A DNA stretch of 41,273 nucleotides, taken from the NCBI GenBank assembly GCA_026991225.1, contig JALXCB010000154.1, positions 1 to 41,273 on the forward strand. The letters run 5' to 3'. Shown here one piece after another: positions 1 to 8,575 of the stretch. Position numbers and translations under genes: made by a program. This DNA is from Anaerolineae bacterium (lineage in GTDB: Bacteria; Chloroflexota; Anaerolineae; J102). The notes beneath the pieces were generated by a model, which did not search any database, was not told the origin of the DNA, and saw nothing but the letters and a program-made list of their open reading frames with translations. How positions within the stretch are numbered: the stretch's first letter is position 1; every line of letters starts with the position of its first letter.

Positions 1-777
1 ACGCCCACCATCACCCCCACCGCGACGCCCACACCCGGCCCCACGCCCGACGGCCAGATCCGCACCGTCCGCGTCTCCATCCTCATGTATCACTACATCG
101 CCATCCCCCCGGCGGACGCGGATGACTATCGACGCGAGCTCTCGCTGGACCCGGCCATCTTCGTGCAGCACCTGGACTATCTCCAGCAGCAAGGCTACAC
201 CACCATGCGCCTGGAGGATTTGATCTCTTACCTCCAGCGCGGCGTTCCCGAATTGCCCCCCAAGCCCATCATCCTCACCTTCGATGACGGCTACCGCGAC
301 AATTACGACAACGCATTCCCCGCCCTGGCGGGCCACGGGATGATCGGAACCTTTTTCATCATCACCGACTTTGCCGACCTGGCGGCCACCGATCCCAACT
401 ACGCCCGCTACGCCACCTGGGATCAACTTCGGGACATGGACGCCGCGGGCATGGAGATCGGCTCTCACAGCCGCAACCACCCCGACCTTCGGGGCAAGGA
501 CGTGGACTTCCTGGTGTGGCAGGCGTTGGGCAGCAGCCAGACCATCGCGGCCAACCTGGGCAAAAAGCCGCGCGTGCTGGCTTACCCCTTCGGCTCCTAC
601 GACCAACAAGTCATCGATGTGTTTCATTCCGCCGGCTTCTGGGGCGCGGTGACCACCCAACCGGGCGTGGAACAACGCACCGACCAGGTCTTCGAACTCA
701 AGCGCCTGCGCATCTCATCCAAAACCGGCGTGGCGGAGCTGGCCGCTTTGTTGCAGTATTGGGAAAACCAGCCATAA
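1..777 (+). CDS. Polysaccharide deacetylase (NodB/CE4 family), 5' end cut by window
   Basis: The reading frame is open from base 1, upstream of the listed ATG at 85, and encodes a Thr/Pro linker (TPTITPTATPTPGPTP) before the catalytic domain, so the gene starts outside the window. The domain shows the family metal and catalytic motifs TFDDGY, SHSRNHP and AYPFGSYD. CE4 enzymes remove N- or O-acetyl groups from polysaccharides such as peptidoglycan or chitin-like polymers. The linker implies an exported or membrane-anchored protein whose N-terminal part is missing here. The family call is firm; the substrate is unknown. Confidence 0.9.
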   Translation, partial: TPTITPTATPTPGPTPDGQIRTVRVSILMYHYIAIPPADADDYRRELSLDPAIFVQHLDYLQQQGYTTMRLEDLISYLQRGVPELPPKPIILTFDDGYRDNYDNAFPALAGHGMIGTFFIITDFADLAATDPNYARYATWDQLRDMDAAGMEIGSHSRNHPDLRGKDVDFLVWQALGSSQTIAANLGKKPRVLAYPFGSYDQQVIDVFHSAGFWGAVTTQPGVEQRTDQVFELKRLRISSKTGVAELAALLQYWENQP

Positions 778-815
778 TCGGGAGTGGGCGAGGGGAAAAA
801 CCGGGCCGCTGGGGC

Positions 816-844
816 TTGAATTTTGGCGAAGGAAGGCGTATAAT
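816..844 (+). promoter_or_regulatory. Sigma-70-type promoter for the FtsK-like gene
   Basis: TTGAAT (816-821) and TATAAT (839-844) are separated by 17 bp, the optimal spacing for a housekeeping promoter. Transcription would start near 851, just upstream of the GTG at 862. Confidence 0.65.
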
Positions 845-861
845 AAGAAAAAGTAGAACAT

Positions 862-1926
862 GTGTACGTAAATCAAACCATGCCCACGATGCACGACATC
901 CTCGACCAGCAGGCCGACCTCATCGAGAGCGTCATGGCCGCGCACAAGATACCCGCCCGGGTGTGGGGCGGCGTGGTCACCCCGCGCTTCGTGCGCTATC
1001 AGCTCACCACGGCTGCGGGCGTGCGGCTGAACAAGGTGATGGCCCTGAAGGATGAGGTGGCGATGATGCTTGGGGTTTCGGACGTGCGTATGTATCGCAA
1101 GGATGGCGCGGTTTATGTCGAGGCCCCGCGCAGCCGACCGGGTGTGGTCAAGCTGCTGGCGGTGCACAAGAGCCTGCGCAAACGCCCGCCAGGGTCCATC
1201 ATCCTGGGCGTGGATGAGGAGGGCGCGCCCCTGCTGGTGCAGCTCACCAGTCCCAATGTGGCCCACATCCTCGTGGCGGGCAGTACGGGCTCGGGCAAGA
1301 CAGTGCTGCTCCGCAGCATGATCCTGAGCCTGGCTTTGCGACACAGCCCGCGCGCCCTGCAATGCCTCCTCATCGATCCCAAAAGCCGGGGATTCAGCCC
1401 CTTGGCCCGGCTGCCCCACCTCATCCGCCCCATCGTCACCGACCCCGATCAGGCCATCCAGGCCCTGGCGGATGCGGTGAAGGAGATGGAGCAAAGGGAC
1501 CGAGAGAAGCGCAATCGCCCGCTGCTGACGATCTTCATCGATGAGCTCGCCGATCTGCGCATGGTGGGCGGGCAGGCCGTGGAGAAGCTGCTGGCCCGGC
1601 TCACCCAGCGGGGCCGGGAGGCGGGCGTTCATGTCATTGTAGCCACGCAACGCCCGGCCGCCACCATCATGGGCGGGCTAGTGAAAGCCAATCTGCCCGT
1701 GCGTCTGGTGGGATCGGTGGCCAGCCCGGAGGATGCGAAGGTGGCTACGGGCATCGCCCGCAGCGGCGCGGAACGACTCACCGGTCGCGGCGATTTTCTG
1801 CTGGTGGCGCGGGGGGAAATCGTGCGCTTTCAGGCTGGGTATGTGGCCGAGAAGGATATCCGGGCCACCGTGCGGGCGTTGCAGGCGCGGGCGAGAAGAG
1901 AAGGCGGTAGCCCCGTAACCCAGTAG
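862..1926 (+). CDS. Soluble FtsK/SpoIIIE-type DNA translocase ATPase
   Basis: The 354-residue protein has a Walker A motif, GSTGSGKT (about residues 140-147), a Walker B segment LLTIFIDELADL near residue 215, and the FtsK-style VATQRPAA segment. This places it among FtsK/SpoIIIE/Tra hexameric DNA-pumping ATPases. It has no N-terminal membrane segments and no obvious gamma winged-helix domain, so it is much shorter than FtsK proper (about 800 residues or more). A role in chromosome segregation, plasmid transfer or DNA packaging cannot be chosen from sequence. The start is uncertain: GTG at 862 or ATG at 880. The stop TAG lies inside a repeat word (CAGTAGACCAGGAAACC) also found at 22498, so the repeat supplies the end of the gene. 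Confidence 0.85.
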   Translation: MYVNQTMPTMHDILDQQADLIESVMAAHKIPARVWGGVVTPRFVRYQLTTAAGVRLNKVMALKDEVAMMLGVSDVRMYRKDGAVYVEAPRSRPGVVKLLAVHKSLRKRPPGSIILGVDEEGAPLLVQLTSPNVAHILVAGSTGSGKTVLLRSMILSLALRHSPRALQCLLIDPKSRGFSPLARLPHLIRPIVTDPDQAIQALADAVKEMEQRDREKRNRPLLTIFIDELADLRMVGGQAVEKLLARLTQRGREAGVHVIVATQRPAATIMGGLVKANLPVRLVGSVASPEDAKVATGIARSGAERLTGRGDFLLVARGEIVRFQAGYVAEKDIRATVRALQARARREGGSPVTQ

Positions 1927-1997
1927 ACCAGGAAACCGGGCCGCAGCGCTCCCCCACCCGGTCTACGTGTCTACCGGTTTCCCGGTTTACCACTTTG
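1924..1997. repeat. Octamer-word inverted repeat (CCAGGAAA / CCGGTTTC type), copy 1
   Basis: The left arm reads AGACCAGGAAACCGGG and the right arm CTACCGGTTTCCCGGTTTACC around a short spacer, so the arms are complementary. The same words occur at 22498-22585 and 34676-34790. The left arm overlaps the stop codon of the FtsK-like gene. Confidence 0.75.
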
Positions 1998-2019
1998 CAA
2001 AACAGTCGCCCCCAGCCAC

Positions 2020-2269
2020 TAAACCGGAAGCAAAATGAGAACCAGGTTTTTTGACTCTCGACTTCCGTGCGGATATGACGCTGTTCTAAAGGCCATGCGG
2101 CCACCCGCAGGTGAACCTGCGGGCTAAGAACGACGCCCCATGAATGGGGCTTTTCCGCCGTGGCCGCCATCAAGCCGGGTTCACCCGGCGTCGTTCCGTA
2201 GCCCGGCGGCTTCAGCGCCGGGCGGGCGTGGCCCCAAAAAATACCGAGTTTCAAAATGACTTCAATTTA
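2020..2269. mobile_element. MITE-like element with REP-type hairpin core, diverged copy 1
   Basis: Its ends (TAAACCGGAAGCAAAATG and, reverse-complemented, TAAATTGAAGTCATTTTG) resemble the terminal inverted repeats of the two 247-bp copies at 8833 and 33531. The core holds the same hairpins, CCCGCAGGTGAACCTGCGGG, GCCCCATGAATGGGGC and GCCGGGTTCACCCGGC, followed by GTAG and a CCGG..TTCA..CCGG hairpin. No transposase is encoded. This copy is clearly older than the other two. Confidence 0.7.
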
Positions 2270-2279
2270 GCTCGCTAAT

Positions 2280-2412
2280 AACGACGAAAATGCCTCGCAG
2301 CCACGTGGGCGCGTGAAGCCAAGCACGTGATGCGTAATGCGTGATGCGTAAGGATCTCACGAATTACGGATTACGCATCACGTCCGTGGTAGACTCGCTC
2401 AACATGGGCTTC
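2280..2412. repeat. Heptamer array (ACGCATT words) inside a composite element
   Basis: Words of seven bases (TGCGTAA, TGCGTGA) run outward and return as the complement (TTACGCATCACG), forming arms around a short spacer at about 2323-2387. Flanking words (GCGTGAAGCCAAGCACG, GTAGACTCGCTC) match those at 11128-11226 and 22145-22250, so the heptamers are the centre of a larger dispersed unit. No gene is visible here. Confidence 0.7.
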
Positions 2413-2476
2413 GAGTTGCTTTTGCAAGCCAACGCAACGCCATTTTCGGAACATCTATGCTGTGAGCGCGAACATG

Positions 2477-2485
2477 TGGCATAAT
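2477..2485 (+). promoter_or_regulatory. Extended -10 promoter, possibly leaderless
   Basis: TGGCATAAT fits a TGn extended -10 box. The A of the next ATG (2492) lies 7 bases past the hexamer, where transcription should start, and no Shine-Dalgarno sequence precedes it, which suggests a leaderless mRNA. No good -35 box is seen. Confidence 0.4.
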
Positions 2486-2491
2486 GACCCC

Positions 2492-2716
2492 ATGAACAAC
2501 CATCAGATCGGCTTGATCATCATCCTCATCGGTCTCCTGTTCATCCTCGGCGGCGCGTTGGTGTGGACCGGCGCGTTCTCCTGGTTCGGTCGCCTTCCCG
2601 GCGATATCCGCATCGAAGGAGAGAACGTAAGAATTTACATCCCCTTCACCTCGATGATCTTGTTATCCCTGGCCCTGAGTTTGTTGCTGGGGATCATCAA
2701 CCGGCTGTTTGGCTGA
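2492..2716 (+). CDS. Small membrane protein, DUF2905 type
   Basis: The 74-residue protein has two hydrophobic segments (about residues 5-28 and 52-70) separated by the polar stretch GRLPGDIRIEGENVRIYIPF, which is characteristic of the DUF2905 family. Function is unknown; it should sit in the cytoplasmic membrane. ATG 2492 is preferred over GTG 2462 because the family begins close to the first helix and an extended -10 box lies just upstream. Confidence 0.8.
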   Translation: MNNHQIGLIIILIGLLFILGGALVWTGAFSWFGRLPGDIRIEGENVRIYIPFTSMILLSLALSLLLGIINRLFG

Positions 2717-2754
2717 AACGCCCCTCTCTCAGGCTTGCCTTCCCCCTCCCCTCT

Positions 2755-2984
2755 ATGTCCAATCCTCGCCAGAACGATGAATGGCTGGCTCAGCTCCGCA
2801 CGCCCGGGCCCGAACGCGACGCCGCCATTCAGGACCTCCTGACCTGGCTGCACAGACGCAACTGGAACTGGCCGGTGAGGACCCGCAAAAGGCGCTGCCC
2901 GACGTGGCCCATCACCTGCGCACCTGCCCCGAATGCAAGGAGGAGCACGACGCGTTGCTCAAGATCCTCCAGAGTGAGGACTAG
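2755..2984 (+). pseudogene. Broken or chimeric small gene: sigma-factor-like N-terminus, zinc-finger C-terminus
   Basis: From ATG 2755 one frame reads MSNPRQNDEWLAQLRTPG, which resembles the start of some ECF-type sigma factors. After about residue 30 the sensible sequence moves to another frame, LELAGEDPQKALPDVAHH followed by LRTCPECKEEHDALLKIL, a zinc-finger-like segment as found in anti-sigma factors, ending at TAG 2982. A deletion or frameshift joining a sigma gene to its anti-sigma gene would explain this. The identification of both halves is by resemblance only. A sequencing error or an intact short zinc-finger ORF are the alternatives. Confidence 0.4.
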
Positions 2985-3265
2985 GCCACGTTGGTACTGT
3001 CCAGCACGGTGAGGAGATAGCGATGACGTCCGGGCGCGACATGCTCCACCAGGGTGATGGTTTCTCCCTCCAGGATGAGCAGGAAGTCCGCATCCGCCTC
3101 CACCCACGCCTCCACGCCCGCGCCCGTCTCCTCCCCCCGCCACAACCATCCCCACGGCGTCCGCAACCGATCGAACGGCCGCGACGCCATCACCCGCCAG
3201 GTCACCTGACGGGCGTCTTCGTGAATTTCCAATACGTCCGGCTCATACATCACGGTTGATACCAT
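2981..3265 (-). CDS. Hypothetical protein, 94 aa
   Basis: A plausible small soluble protein (YEPDVLEIHEDARQVTWRVM near its start), convergent with and overlapping the stop of the previous ORF by 4 bases. No family is recognised. It contains RPFDRLRT, a peptide that elsewhere is often the translation of a dispersed DNA repeat, but here the surrounding sequence is continuous and hydrophobic/aromatic, so this may be chance. It is accepted because it fills the gap in a good reading frame and the opposite-strand ORF looks less protein-like. Confidence 0.55.
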   Translation of the reverse strand: MVSTVMYEPDVLEIHEDARQVTWRVMASRPFDRLRTPWGWLWRGEETGAGVEAWVEADADFLLILEGETITLVEHVAPGRHRYLLTVLDSTNVA

Positions 3266-3351
3266 CTCTTGGTCAAAAAGGCCCCAAGGTGTTGATCACT
3301 TTCTTATTTCCTTGGCGTCTTTGCGACTTGGCGTGAGATAAAAACCCAGTC

Positions 3352-4086
3352 ATGAACCTTTCCGGCAAGACCGCCCTTATCACCGGCGGCGCGCATCGCA
3401 TCGGTCGGGGGCTGGCCCTGGGCCTGGCCCGGGCCGGATGCAACCTCATCCTGCATTATAACCGCTCCGCGGAGCGGGCTCAAGTCACCGCGGTTGAGGC
3501 CGAGGCGCTGGGAGCTCGCGTGCTTCTGCGTCAGGCCGATTTGAGCAGGCTGGATGACGCCGCGCCTCTGTTCGCCGACCTGCCCGCGGACTTCGCTCCC
3601 GTACAGATCCTGGTCAACAGCGCCGCCATCTTCCCCAAAGACACGCTGGCCGACGTCACCATCGAGGGCTGGAGCCAGACCCTGCGCGTGAACCTGCGCT
3701 CTCCCGTCCTCCTCACCCAGGCTTTCGCCCGGGCCCTGCCCGATGACCTGGAAGGCGCGGTGGTCAACATCACCGACTGGCGCACCGAACGCCCCTACCG
3801 CACCCACTTCAGCTACACCATCTCCAAGGGCGCGCTGGACGCGTTCACCCGCACCGCGGCCCTGCAACTGGCGCCCCGCATCCGCGTCAACGGCATCGCC
3901 CTGGGAGCCATGTTGCCGCCCGCGGGCGCATCCGACGCCTACTGGCAGAGCGTCCTGGCCACCGTGCCCCTGGCCCGGGCCGGCGGGACCGACAGCGCGG
4001 CCGACACCCTGCTCTATTTGCTTCGCAACGACTTCATCACCGGCGAGATCATCCGTCTCACCGGCGGCGCTCACCTGAAAATGTAG
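3352..4086 (+). CDS. SDR oxidoreductase of pteridine reductase / FolM type
   Basis: A 244-residue short-chain dehydrogenase with the NADP-binding motif [10 protein letters not shown] near the N-terminus, NSAAIF, and the catalytic YTISK. The TGGAxRIGR form of the glycine motif is typical of pteridine reductases and FolM (dihydromonapterin/dihydrofolate reductase). It is the first gene of a tight operon with folB (2-bp gap) and folK-folE, and no dihydrofolate reductase (folA) is visible in the window. It may therefore reduce dihydropterins or dihydrofolate. That role is inferred from the motif and neighbours; a general SDR is the alternative. Confidence 0.8.
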   Translation: MNLSGKTALITGGAHRIGRGLALGLARAGCNLILHYNRSAERAQVTAVEAEALGARVLLRQADLSRLDDAAPLFADLPADFAPVQILVNSAAIFPKDTLADVTIEGWSQTLRVNLRSPVLLTQAFARALPDDLEGAVVNITDWRTERPYRTHFSYTISKGALDAFTRTAALQLAPRIRVNGIALGAMLPPAGASDAYWQSVLATVPLARAGGTDSAADTLLYLLRNDFITGEIIRLTGGAHLKM

Positions 4087-4088
4087 CC

Positions 4089-4472
4089 ATGCCCGACCTT
4101 TCCCGACTCGACCAGGTGTTCATCAAAGACTTGCTGGTGCGCGGCATCCTCGGCATCAACCCCGAGGAGCGCGTCAACCGACAGGATATCCTCGTCAATG
4201 TGATCATGTGGGCCGACACCCGACCCGCGGCCCGCAGCGACGCCATCGCGGACGCGGTCAACTATCGCACCGTGGCCAAAGCCATCATCGACCACATCGA
4301 AACCGGCCAGCCCTATCTGGTGGAACGGCTGGTGGAGGAGATCGCGGGCATCTGCTTTGCCGCCGACGCCCGCGTTCAGGCCGTCGAGGTCTCGGTGGAA
4401 AAGCCGGGCGCGCTGCGATTCGCCCGTTCCGTGGGCGTCAGCATCTTCCGCACACGCGACGCCTTCTCATGA
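4089..4472 (+). CDS. folB: Dihydroneopterin aldolase
   Basis: The 127-residue length and the segments [33 protein letters not shown] and [12 protein letters not shown] match FolB, which cleaves 7,8-dihydroneopterin to 6-hydroxymethyl-7,8-dihydropterin in folate synthesis. The C-terminal [15 protein letters not shown] is also typical. It starts 2 bp after the SDR gene, and its stop overlaps the next start as ATGA, indicating translational coupling. Confidence 0.93.
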   Translation: MPDLSRLDQVFIKDLLVRGILGINPEERVNRQDILVNVIMWADTRPAARSDAIADAVNYRTVAKAIIDHIETGQPYLVERLVEEIAGICFAADARVQAVEVSVEKPGALRFARSVGVSIFRTRDAFS

Positions 4473-5599
4473 CCGACCTGGCCCTCATCGCCCTGGGCAG
4501 CAATGTCAATCGGGAGTACAACACCGCCAGGGCATTGAGACTATTGCAACGCGATCCACGCTGGCGCGTGCAAGCTATCAGTCCTATTTATCGCACGCCC
4601 GCAGTGGGAGGAAGCGGGCCTCAACTCGATTACTTCAACGCTGCGATCATGCTGGAGACCGACCTGTCGCCCGAGGAACTGCATCGGGCGCTGCGGGAGA
4701 TCGAAGCCCGTCTGGGGCGGGTGCGCACCGAAGACAAATTCGCGCCCCGCACCATCGACCTGGACATCGCACTCATCAAAGACCGCTCCCTCGACCTGAA
4801 TGGCCAGCCTCTCCCCGATCCCGCTATCTTCGATCACCCCCATCTGGCCTTCCCTCTGGCCGACATCGCGCCCGATTGGATCGTTCCGGGCGCATCTCTC
4901 ACCCTCAAACACATCGCTGATGCCCTCCGGCCATCAGCCAAGGAGATACAACGCATGTCAGAAGCCGACATTCTCGCCCGCATCAACGCCTTCAGCCATT
5001 ACGGCACCGATCAGATCTTCGAAGCGGAAGAGGACGAAGTTTACGACCCCGAATTCGAAAAACTCATCCGACAAATCCTCATCCGCATCGGCGAAGACCC
5101 CGACCGGGAAGGGCTGCGGCGCACGCCCTTGCGCGTGGCCAAAGCTTATGACTTCCTCACCAGCGGCTATACCACTACCGTGGAAGAGGTTGTCAACAAC
5201 GCCATCTTCACCGACGGCTGCGATGAAATGGTCGTGGTGAAAGATATCGAGTTCTACTCCATGTGCGAACACCACATGATCCCCTTCTTCGGACGGGTCC
5301 ATGTGGGCTATCTGCCCCAGGGCAAAGTCATCGGCCTGAGCAAAGTCGCCCGCATCGTGGACGTCTTCGCCCGCCGCCTGCAGATCCAGGAACGCATGAC
5401 CAATCAGATCGCGGATGCGATGATGGAGATTCTGGAGCCCATGGGCGTGGCCGTGGTGGTCGAAGCCAGTCATCTGTGCATGATGATGCGCGGCGTGCAG
5501 AAGCAGAACAGCTCCACCATCACCAGCGCCATGCGCGGGCACTTCCGCAAGGACGCCCGCACCCGCTCCGAGTTCATGAACCTCATCCGAGACAAGTAA
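4469..5599 (+). CDS. folKE: Bifunctional HPPK (FolK) - GTP cyclohydrolase I (FolE) fusion
   Basis: A single 376-codon frame without an internal stop. Residues 1-160 are FolK ([12 protein letters not shown], then TIDLDIAL carrying the Mg-binding Asp pair), which pyrophosphorylates 6-hydroxymethyl-dihydropterin. Residues 163-376 are a full-length FolE with the zinc ligands in [14 protein letters not shown] and SHLCMMMRG, the first enzyme of the pathway. The folK start is coupled to folB by ATGA. A strong AAGGAG at 4940-4945 lies 9 bases before an in-frame ATG at 4955, so FolE may also be made alone. A FolKE fusion is known from Lactococcus lactis. The fusion joins a first and a late step of the pathway. 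Confidence 0.92.
   Translation: MTDLALIALGSNVNREYNTARALRLLQRDPRWRVQAISPIYRTPAVGGSGPQLDYFNAAIMLETDLSPEELHRALREIEARLGRVRTEDKFAPRTIDLDIALIKDRSLDLNGQPLPDPAIFDHPHLAFPLADIAPDWIVPGASLTLKHIADALRPSAKEIQRMSEADILARINAFSHYGTDQIFEAEEDEVYDPEFEKLIRQILIRIGEDPDREGLRRTPLRVAKAYDFLTSGYTTTVEEVVNNAIFTDGCDEMVVVKDIEFYSMCEHHMIPFFGRVHVGYLPQGKVIGLSKVARIVDVFARRLQIQERMTNQIADAMMEILEPMGVAVVVEASHLCMMMRGVQKQNSSTITSAMRGHFRKDARTRSEFMNLIRDK
4940..4957 (+). promoter_or_regulatory. Internal ribosome binding site for FolE
   Basis: AAGGAG followed after nine bases by ATG (4955) inside the folK-folE frame, exactly at the domain boundary. It could direct separate synthesis of FolE from the same mRNA. Confidence 0.55.
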
Positions 5600-5652
5600 G
5601 CCTGCCCTTGGTCCGCAAGCGTCAGCTCATTGCCGTTGAGCGAAACAATCCC

Positions 5653-5720
5653 TCACGTGATACGTGATGCGTGACACGTGAAAATCTTACGCATTACGCA
5701 TCATGTTTTACGTTTCACGC
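5653..5720. repeat. Heptamer array (ACGCATT/ACGTTTC words) upstream of polA
   Basis: Words such as GTGATGCGTGAC are followed by TTACGCATTACGCATC and TTTACGTTTCACGC. The array is open in the polA frame, which is why the ORF track extends polA by 35 false codons (MKILRITHHVLRFT). Confidence 0.8.
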
Positions 5721-5782
5721 CCCAAGCAACCCGGCCAGCCATCTCTACCATCCTTTTTCAAACTATCCTCCAATCACCGCCC

Positions 5783-8539
5783 ATGAAACTCGTCCTCATC
5801 GACGGCCACTCCCTGGCCTACCGCGCCTTCTTCGCCCTCCCGCCCGACATGGCCACCAGCAAGGGCGAACTCACCAACGCGGTCTACGGCTTCACCTCCA
5901 TGCTCCTCAACATCATCCGGGACCACAAGCCCACCCACATGGCCGTGGCTTTCGACGTGGGCCGCAGCTTTCGGCATGACAAATTCGAGGAGTACAAAGC
6001 CACCCGCGAGCGCATCCCCGACGAACTCTCCATCCAGATCGAACGCATCCAGGAGCTCATCGACGCCTTCCGCATCCCCGTCTTCACCAAAGAAGGCTAC
6101 GAGGCGGATGACGTGCTCGCCACCCTGGCCCATCAGGCCGAACCCCACAACGTCCTCTCCCTCATCACCACGGGCGATCGGGACCTGGTGCAGGTGGTGG
6201 ATGAGAAAATCTGGGTGCTCACCTCGGGCCGCAAATTCTCCGACGTCATCATCTACACCCCCGACAAGGTGCGGGAGCGCTACGGCCTGGAGCCCAGCCA
6301 GATCGTGGACTTCAAGGCCCTGGTGGGGGATAAGTCGGACAACATCCCCGGCGTGCGGGGCATCGGCGAGAAGACCGCAGTGAAACTGCTCCAGCAATGG
6401 GGCGATCTGGACAACATTTACGCGCACATCGACGAAATCACCCCCACCCGGGTGCGCAACGCGCTGATCAAAGGCCGGGAGGACGCGTACCTCTCCCGCG
6501 CCCTGGCCCAGATCGTGGACGTGCCCGGCATCGAGCTCGACCTGAAAGCCTGCGAATTCGGCGACTACGACCGCCAGCGCGTGCTCAAGCTCTTCACCGA
6601 GCTGGAATTCCGCACCCTCATCCCCCGCCTGCCCGAACCCAAAGGCCACGGCGTCCAGCAACTGGGCCTGTTTGGGGAAGTAGAAGCCGCGGAGGAATCG
6701 AACACCCCCCACGGCTATCGGGCGGTGACCACCCGCGACGATCTGGACGACGTACTTCCCCATCTTCAGCAAGCCCAGCCCCTGGCTTTCGACGTGGAGA
6801 CCACGGGCATCGATGAGCATCGGGCGGGGCTAGTGGGCCTGGCCCTGGGCTGGGACGAAGGCCCGGACGCCAACATCTACATCCCTATCACCCACCGCGA
6901 CGGCCAACAGCTCACCCTGGAGACCATTCAGCAAACTATTGGCCCCATCCTGGCCGATCCCGCCACCGACAAGCTGGCCCACAACGCCAAATACGACCTC
7001 ATCGTCTGCCGCCGCCACGGCTTACCCGTCCAGGGCCGTTTCATCGACACCATGATCGGCGAATTCCTGCTGGACCCCGGCAGCCGCAGCCTGGGATTGA
7101 AGGCCCTGGCCATCAAATACCTGGGCGTGGAGATGACCCCCATCGCCGACCTCATCGGCAAGGGCCGCAACCAAACCACCATGGACACAGTGTCGATTGG
7201 CCGTGTAACCGATTACGCGGCCGCGGACGTGGACATGACCCGCCGCATCTGGGCGAAAATCGAACCCCAGCTCCAGGAAACCGGCCTGATCAAGCTCTTC
7301 TGGGACCTGGAGATGCCCCTCATCCCCGTGCTGGCCGATATGGAGATACACGGCGTGCTGGTGGATGCGGATTACCTCCACGCCATGTCCAGGGAACTGC
7401 GCGGGCGACTGCAAGAGCTGGCCGGGCAGATTTACGAATACGTGGGCTATGAATTCAACCTGAACTCGACCCAGCAGCTTTCGGACGCGCTGTTCGGCAC
7501 CCTGGGCCTACCCACCAAGGGGTTGAAGAAAACGAAAAGCGGGCATTATTCCACCGCGGCCTCGGTACTGGAAAGCCTGCGGGGCCAGCATCCCGTCATC
7601 GACCTGCTGTTGGAATATCGTCAGCTCACCAAGCTGGTCACCACCTACATCGACGCCCTGCCCAAGCTTATCAACCCCGAAACAGGCCGCATCCACACCT
7701 CCTTCGACCAGACGGGCGCGGAGACCGGGCGCATCTCCTCCAACAACCCCAACCTGCAGAACATCCCCATCCGCTCCGAGATCGGGCGCCGTATCCGCAA
7801 GGCCTTCATCGCCCCGCCCGATCACTACCTCCTGGCCGTGGACTATTCCCAGGTGGAGCTGCGCATCCTGGCCCACATCTCGGGCGATGAGCGCATGCTC
7901 GAAGCCTTCGCCCAGGGCCTGGACATCCACGCCCACACCGCCAGCCTGGTCTTTGGCGTCCCCATCGACGAAGTCACGCCCCAGCAGCGGGCCGTGGCCA
8001 AGATGATGAACTTCGCCACCTCCTACGGCGTCAGCGCCTATGGCCTCTCCTCCCGCACAGGACTGTCCATGGACGAAGCCCGCCAGTTCATGGCCACCTA
8101 CTTCGCCACCTATCCGGGCGTGCGCCGCTATCTGGACGAGACCATCCGCAAGGCCCGGGAACAGGGCTATGTGGAGACCTTGCTGGGCCGACGGCGCTAC
8201 TTCCCCATCCTCAAGGCGGGGGTGCGGGCGTCCCAGCAGGCCCGGGCCGCGGCCGAACGCGCGGCCATCAACTTCCCCATCCAGGGCACCGCCGCAGACA
8301 TCCTCAAGATCGCGTTGCGGGAGGTGCATCGCAAACTGCGGGAACGAGGCTTCGCGGCCCGCATGATCCTGCAGGTGCACGACGAGATCGTGCTGGAAAC
8401 CCCCATCGCCGAGATGGAACAGGTGGTCCCCCTGGTGGTGGAGACCATGGAAAACGCATACCAACTCAAAGCCCCCCTCAAAGCCGAGCCCGAATACGGC
8501 CCCAACTGGTACGACATGCAGCCGTGGGTTTTCCAGTAA
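5783..8539 (+). CDS. polA: DNA polymerase I
   Basis: The 918-residue protein has all three PolI domains: a 5'-3' exonuclease (from MKLVLIDGHSLAYRAFF), a 3'-5' exonuclease with intact acidic residues (FDVETTG, NAKYD, YAAADVD), and the polymerase domain with motif A DYSQVELRILAHISGD, motif B around AKMMNFATSYG and motif C QVHDEIVLE. It is thus predicted to proofread, and it fills gaps in repair and Okazaki fragment processing. The motif B ending FATSYG instead of the common FGxxYG is unusual. The start at 5783 is chosen because the family begins here and the upstream 35 codons are repeat. The stop TAA is within a CAGTAAT heptamer of the TCAGT repeat family. Confidence 0.96.
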   Translation: MKLVLIDGHSLAYRAFFALPPDMATSKGELTNAVYGFTSMLLNIIRDHKPTHMAVAFDVGRSFRHDKFEEYKATRERIPDELSIQIERIQELIDAFRIPVFTKEGYEADDVLATLAHQAEPHNVLSLITTGDRDLVQVVDEKIWVLTSGRKFSDVIIYTPDKVRERYGLEPSQIVDFKALVGDKSDNIPGVRGIGEKTAVKLLQQWGDLDNIYAHIDEITPTRVRNALIKGREDAYLSRALAQIVDVPGIELDLKACEFGDYDRQRVLKLFTELEFRTLIPRLPEPKGHGVQQLGLFGEVEAAEESNTPHGYRAVTTRDDLDDVLPHLQQAQPLAFDVETTGIDEHRAGLVGLALGWDEGPDANIYIPITHRDGQQLTLETIQQTIGPILADPATDKLAHNAKYDLIVCRRHGLPVQGRFIDTMIGEFLLDPGSRSLGLKALAIKYLGVEMTPIADLIGKGRNQTTMDTVSIGRVTDYAAADVDMTRRIWAKIEPQLQETGLIKLFWDLEMPLIPVLADMEIHGVLVDADYLHAMSRELRGRLQELAGQIYEYVGYEFNLNSTQQLSDALFGTLGLPTKGLKKTKSGHYSTAASVLESLRGQHPVIDLLLEYRQLTKLVTTYIDALPKLINPETGRIHTSFDQTGAETGRISSNNPNLQNIPIRSEIGRRIRKAFIAPPDHYLLAVDYSQVELRILAHISGDERMLEAFAQGLDIHAHTASLVFGVPIDEVTPQQRAVAKMMNFATSYGVSAYGLSSRTGLSMDEARQFMATYFATYPGVRRYLDETIRKAREQGYVETLLGRRRYFPILKAGVRASQQARAAAERAAINFPIQGTAADILKIALREVHRKLRERGFAARMILQVHDEIVLETPIAEMEQVVPLVVETMENAYQLKAPLKAEPEYGPNWYDMQPWVFQ

Positions 8540-8548
8540 TCAGTGTTC
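8531..8548. repeat. CAGTAAT heptamer remnant at the polA stop
   Basis: CAGTAATCAGTG straddles the polA stop codon. The same words occur at 9184-9210, inside the radical SAM gene at 18767, at 27655 and at 30353. Confidence 0.7.
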
Positions 8549-8575
8549 AATTACACCGCCCATCCCCCTCCGCGT

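Noticed and set aside
862-1926. Conjugation or phage origin for the FtsK-like ATPase
   Set aside because: No relaxase, type IV secretion, integrase or phage genes are nearby.
2100-2230. Strong hairpins as intrinsic terminators
   Set aside because: No U-tract follows the stems, and the hairpins belong to the MITE core; they may still stop transcription.
3155-3185. RPFDRLRT as a repeat insertion in the 94-aa protein
   Set aside because: A single copy with no second occurrence of the DNA word in the window; could be ordinary protein sequence.
5678-5782. Extra 35 N-terminal residues of PolA in the ORF track
   Set aside because: They are translated heptamer repeat; the family starts at MKLVLIDGHS.
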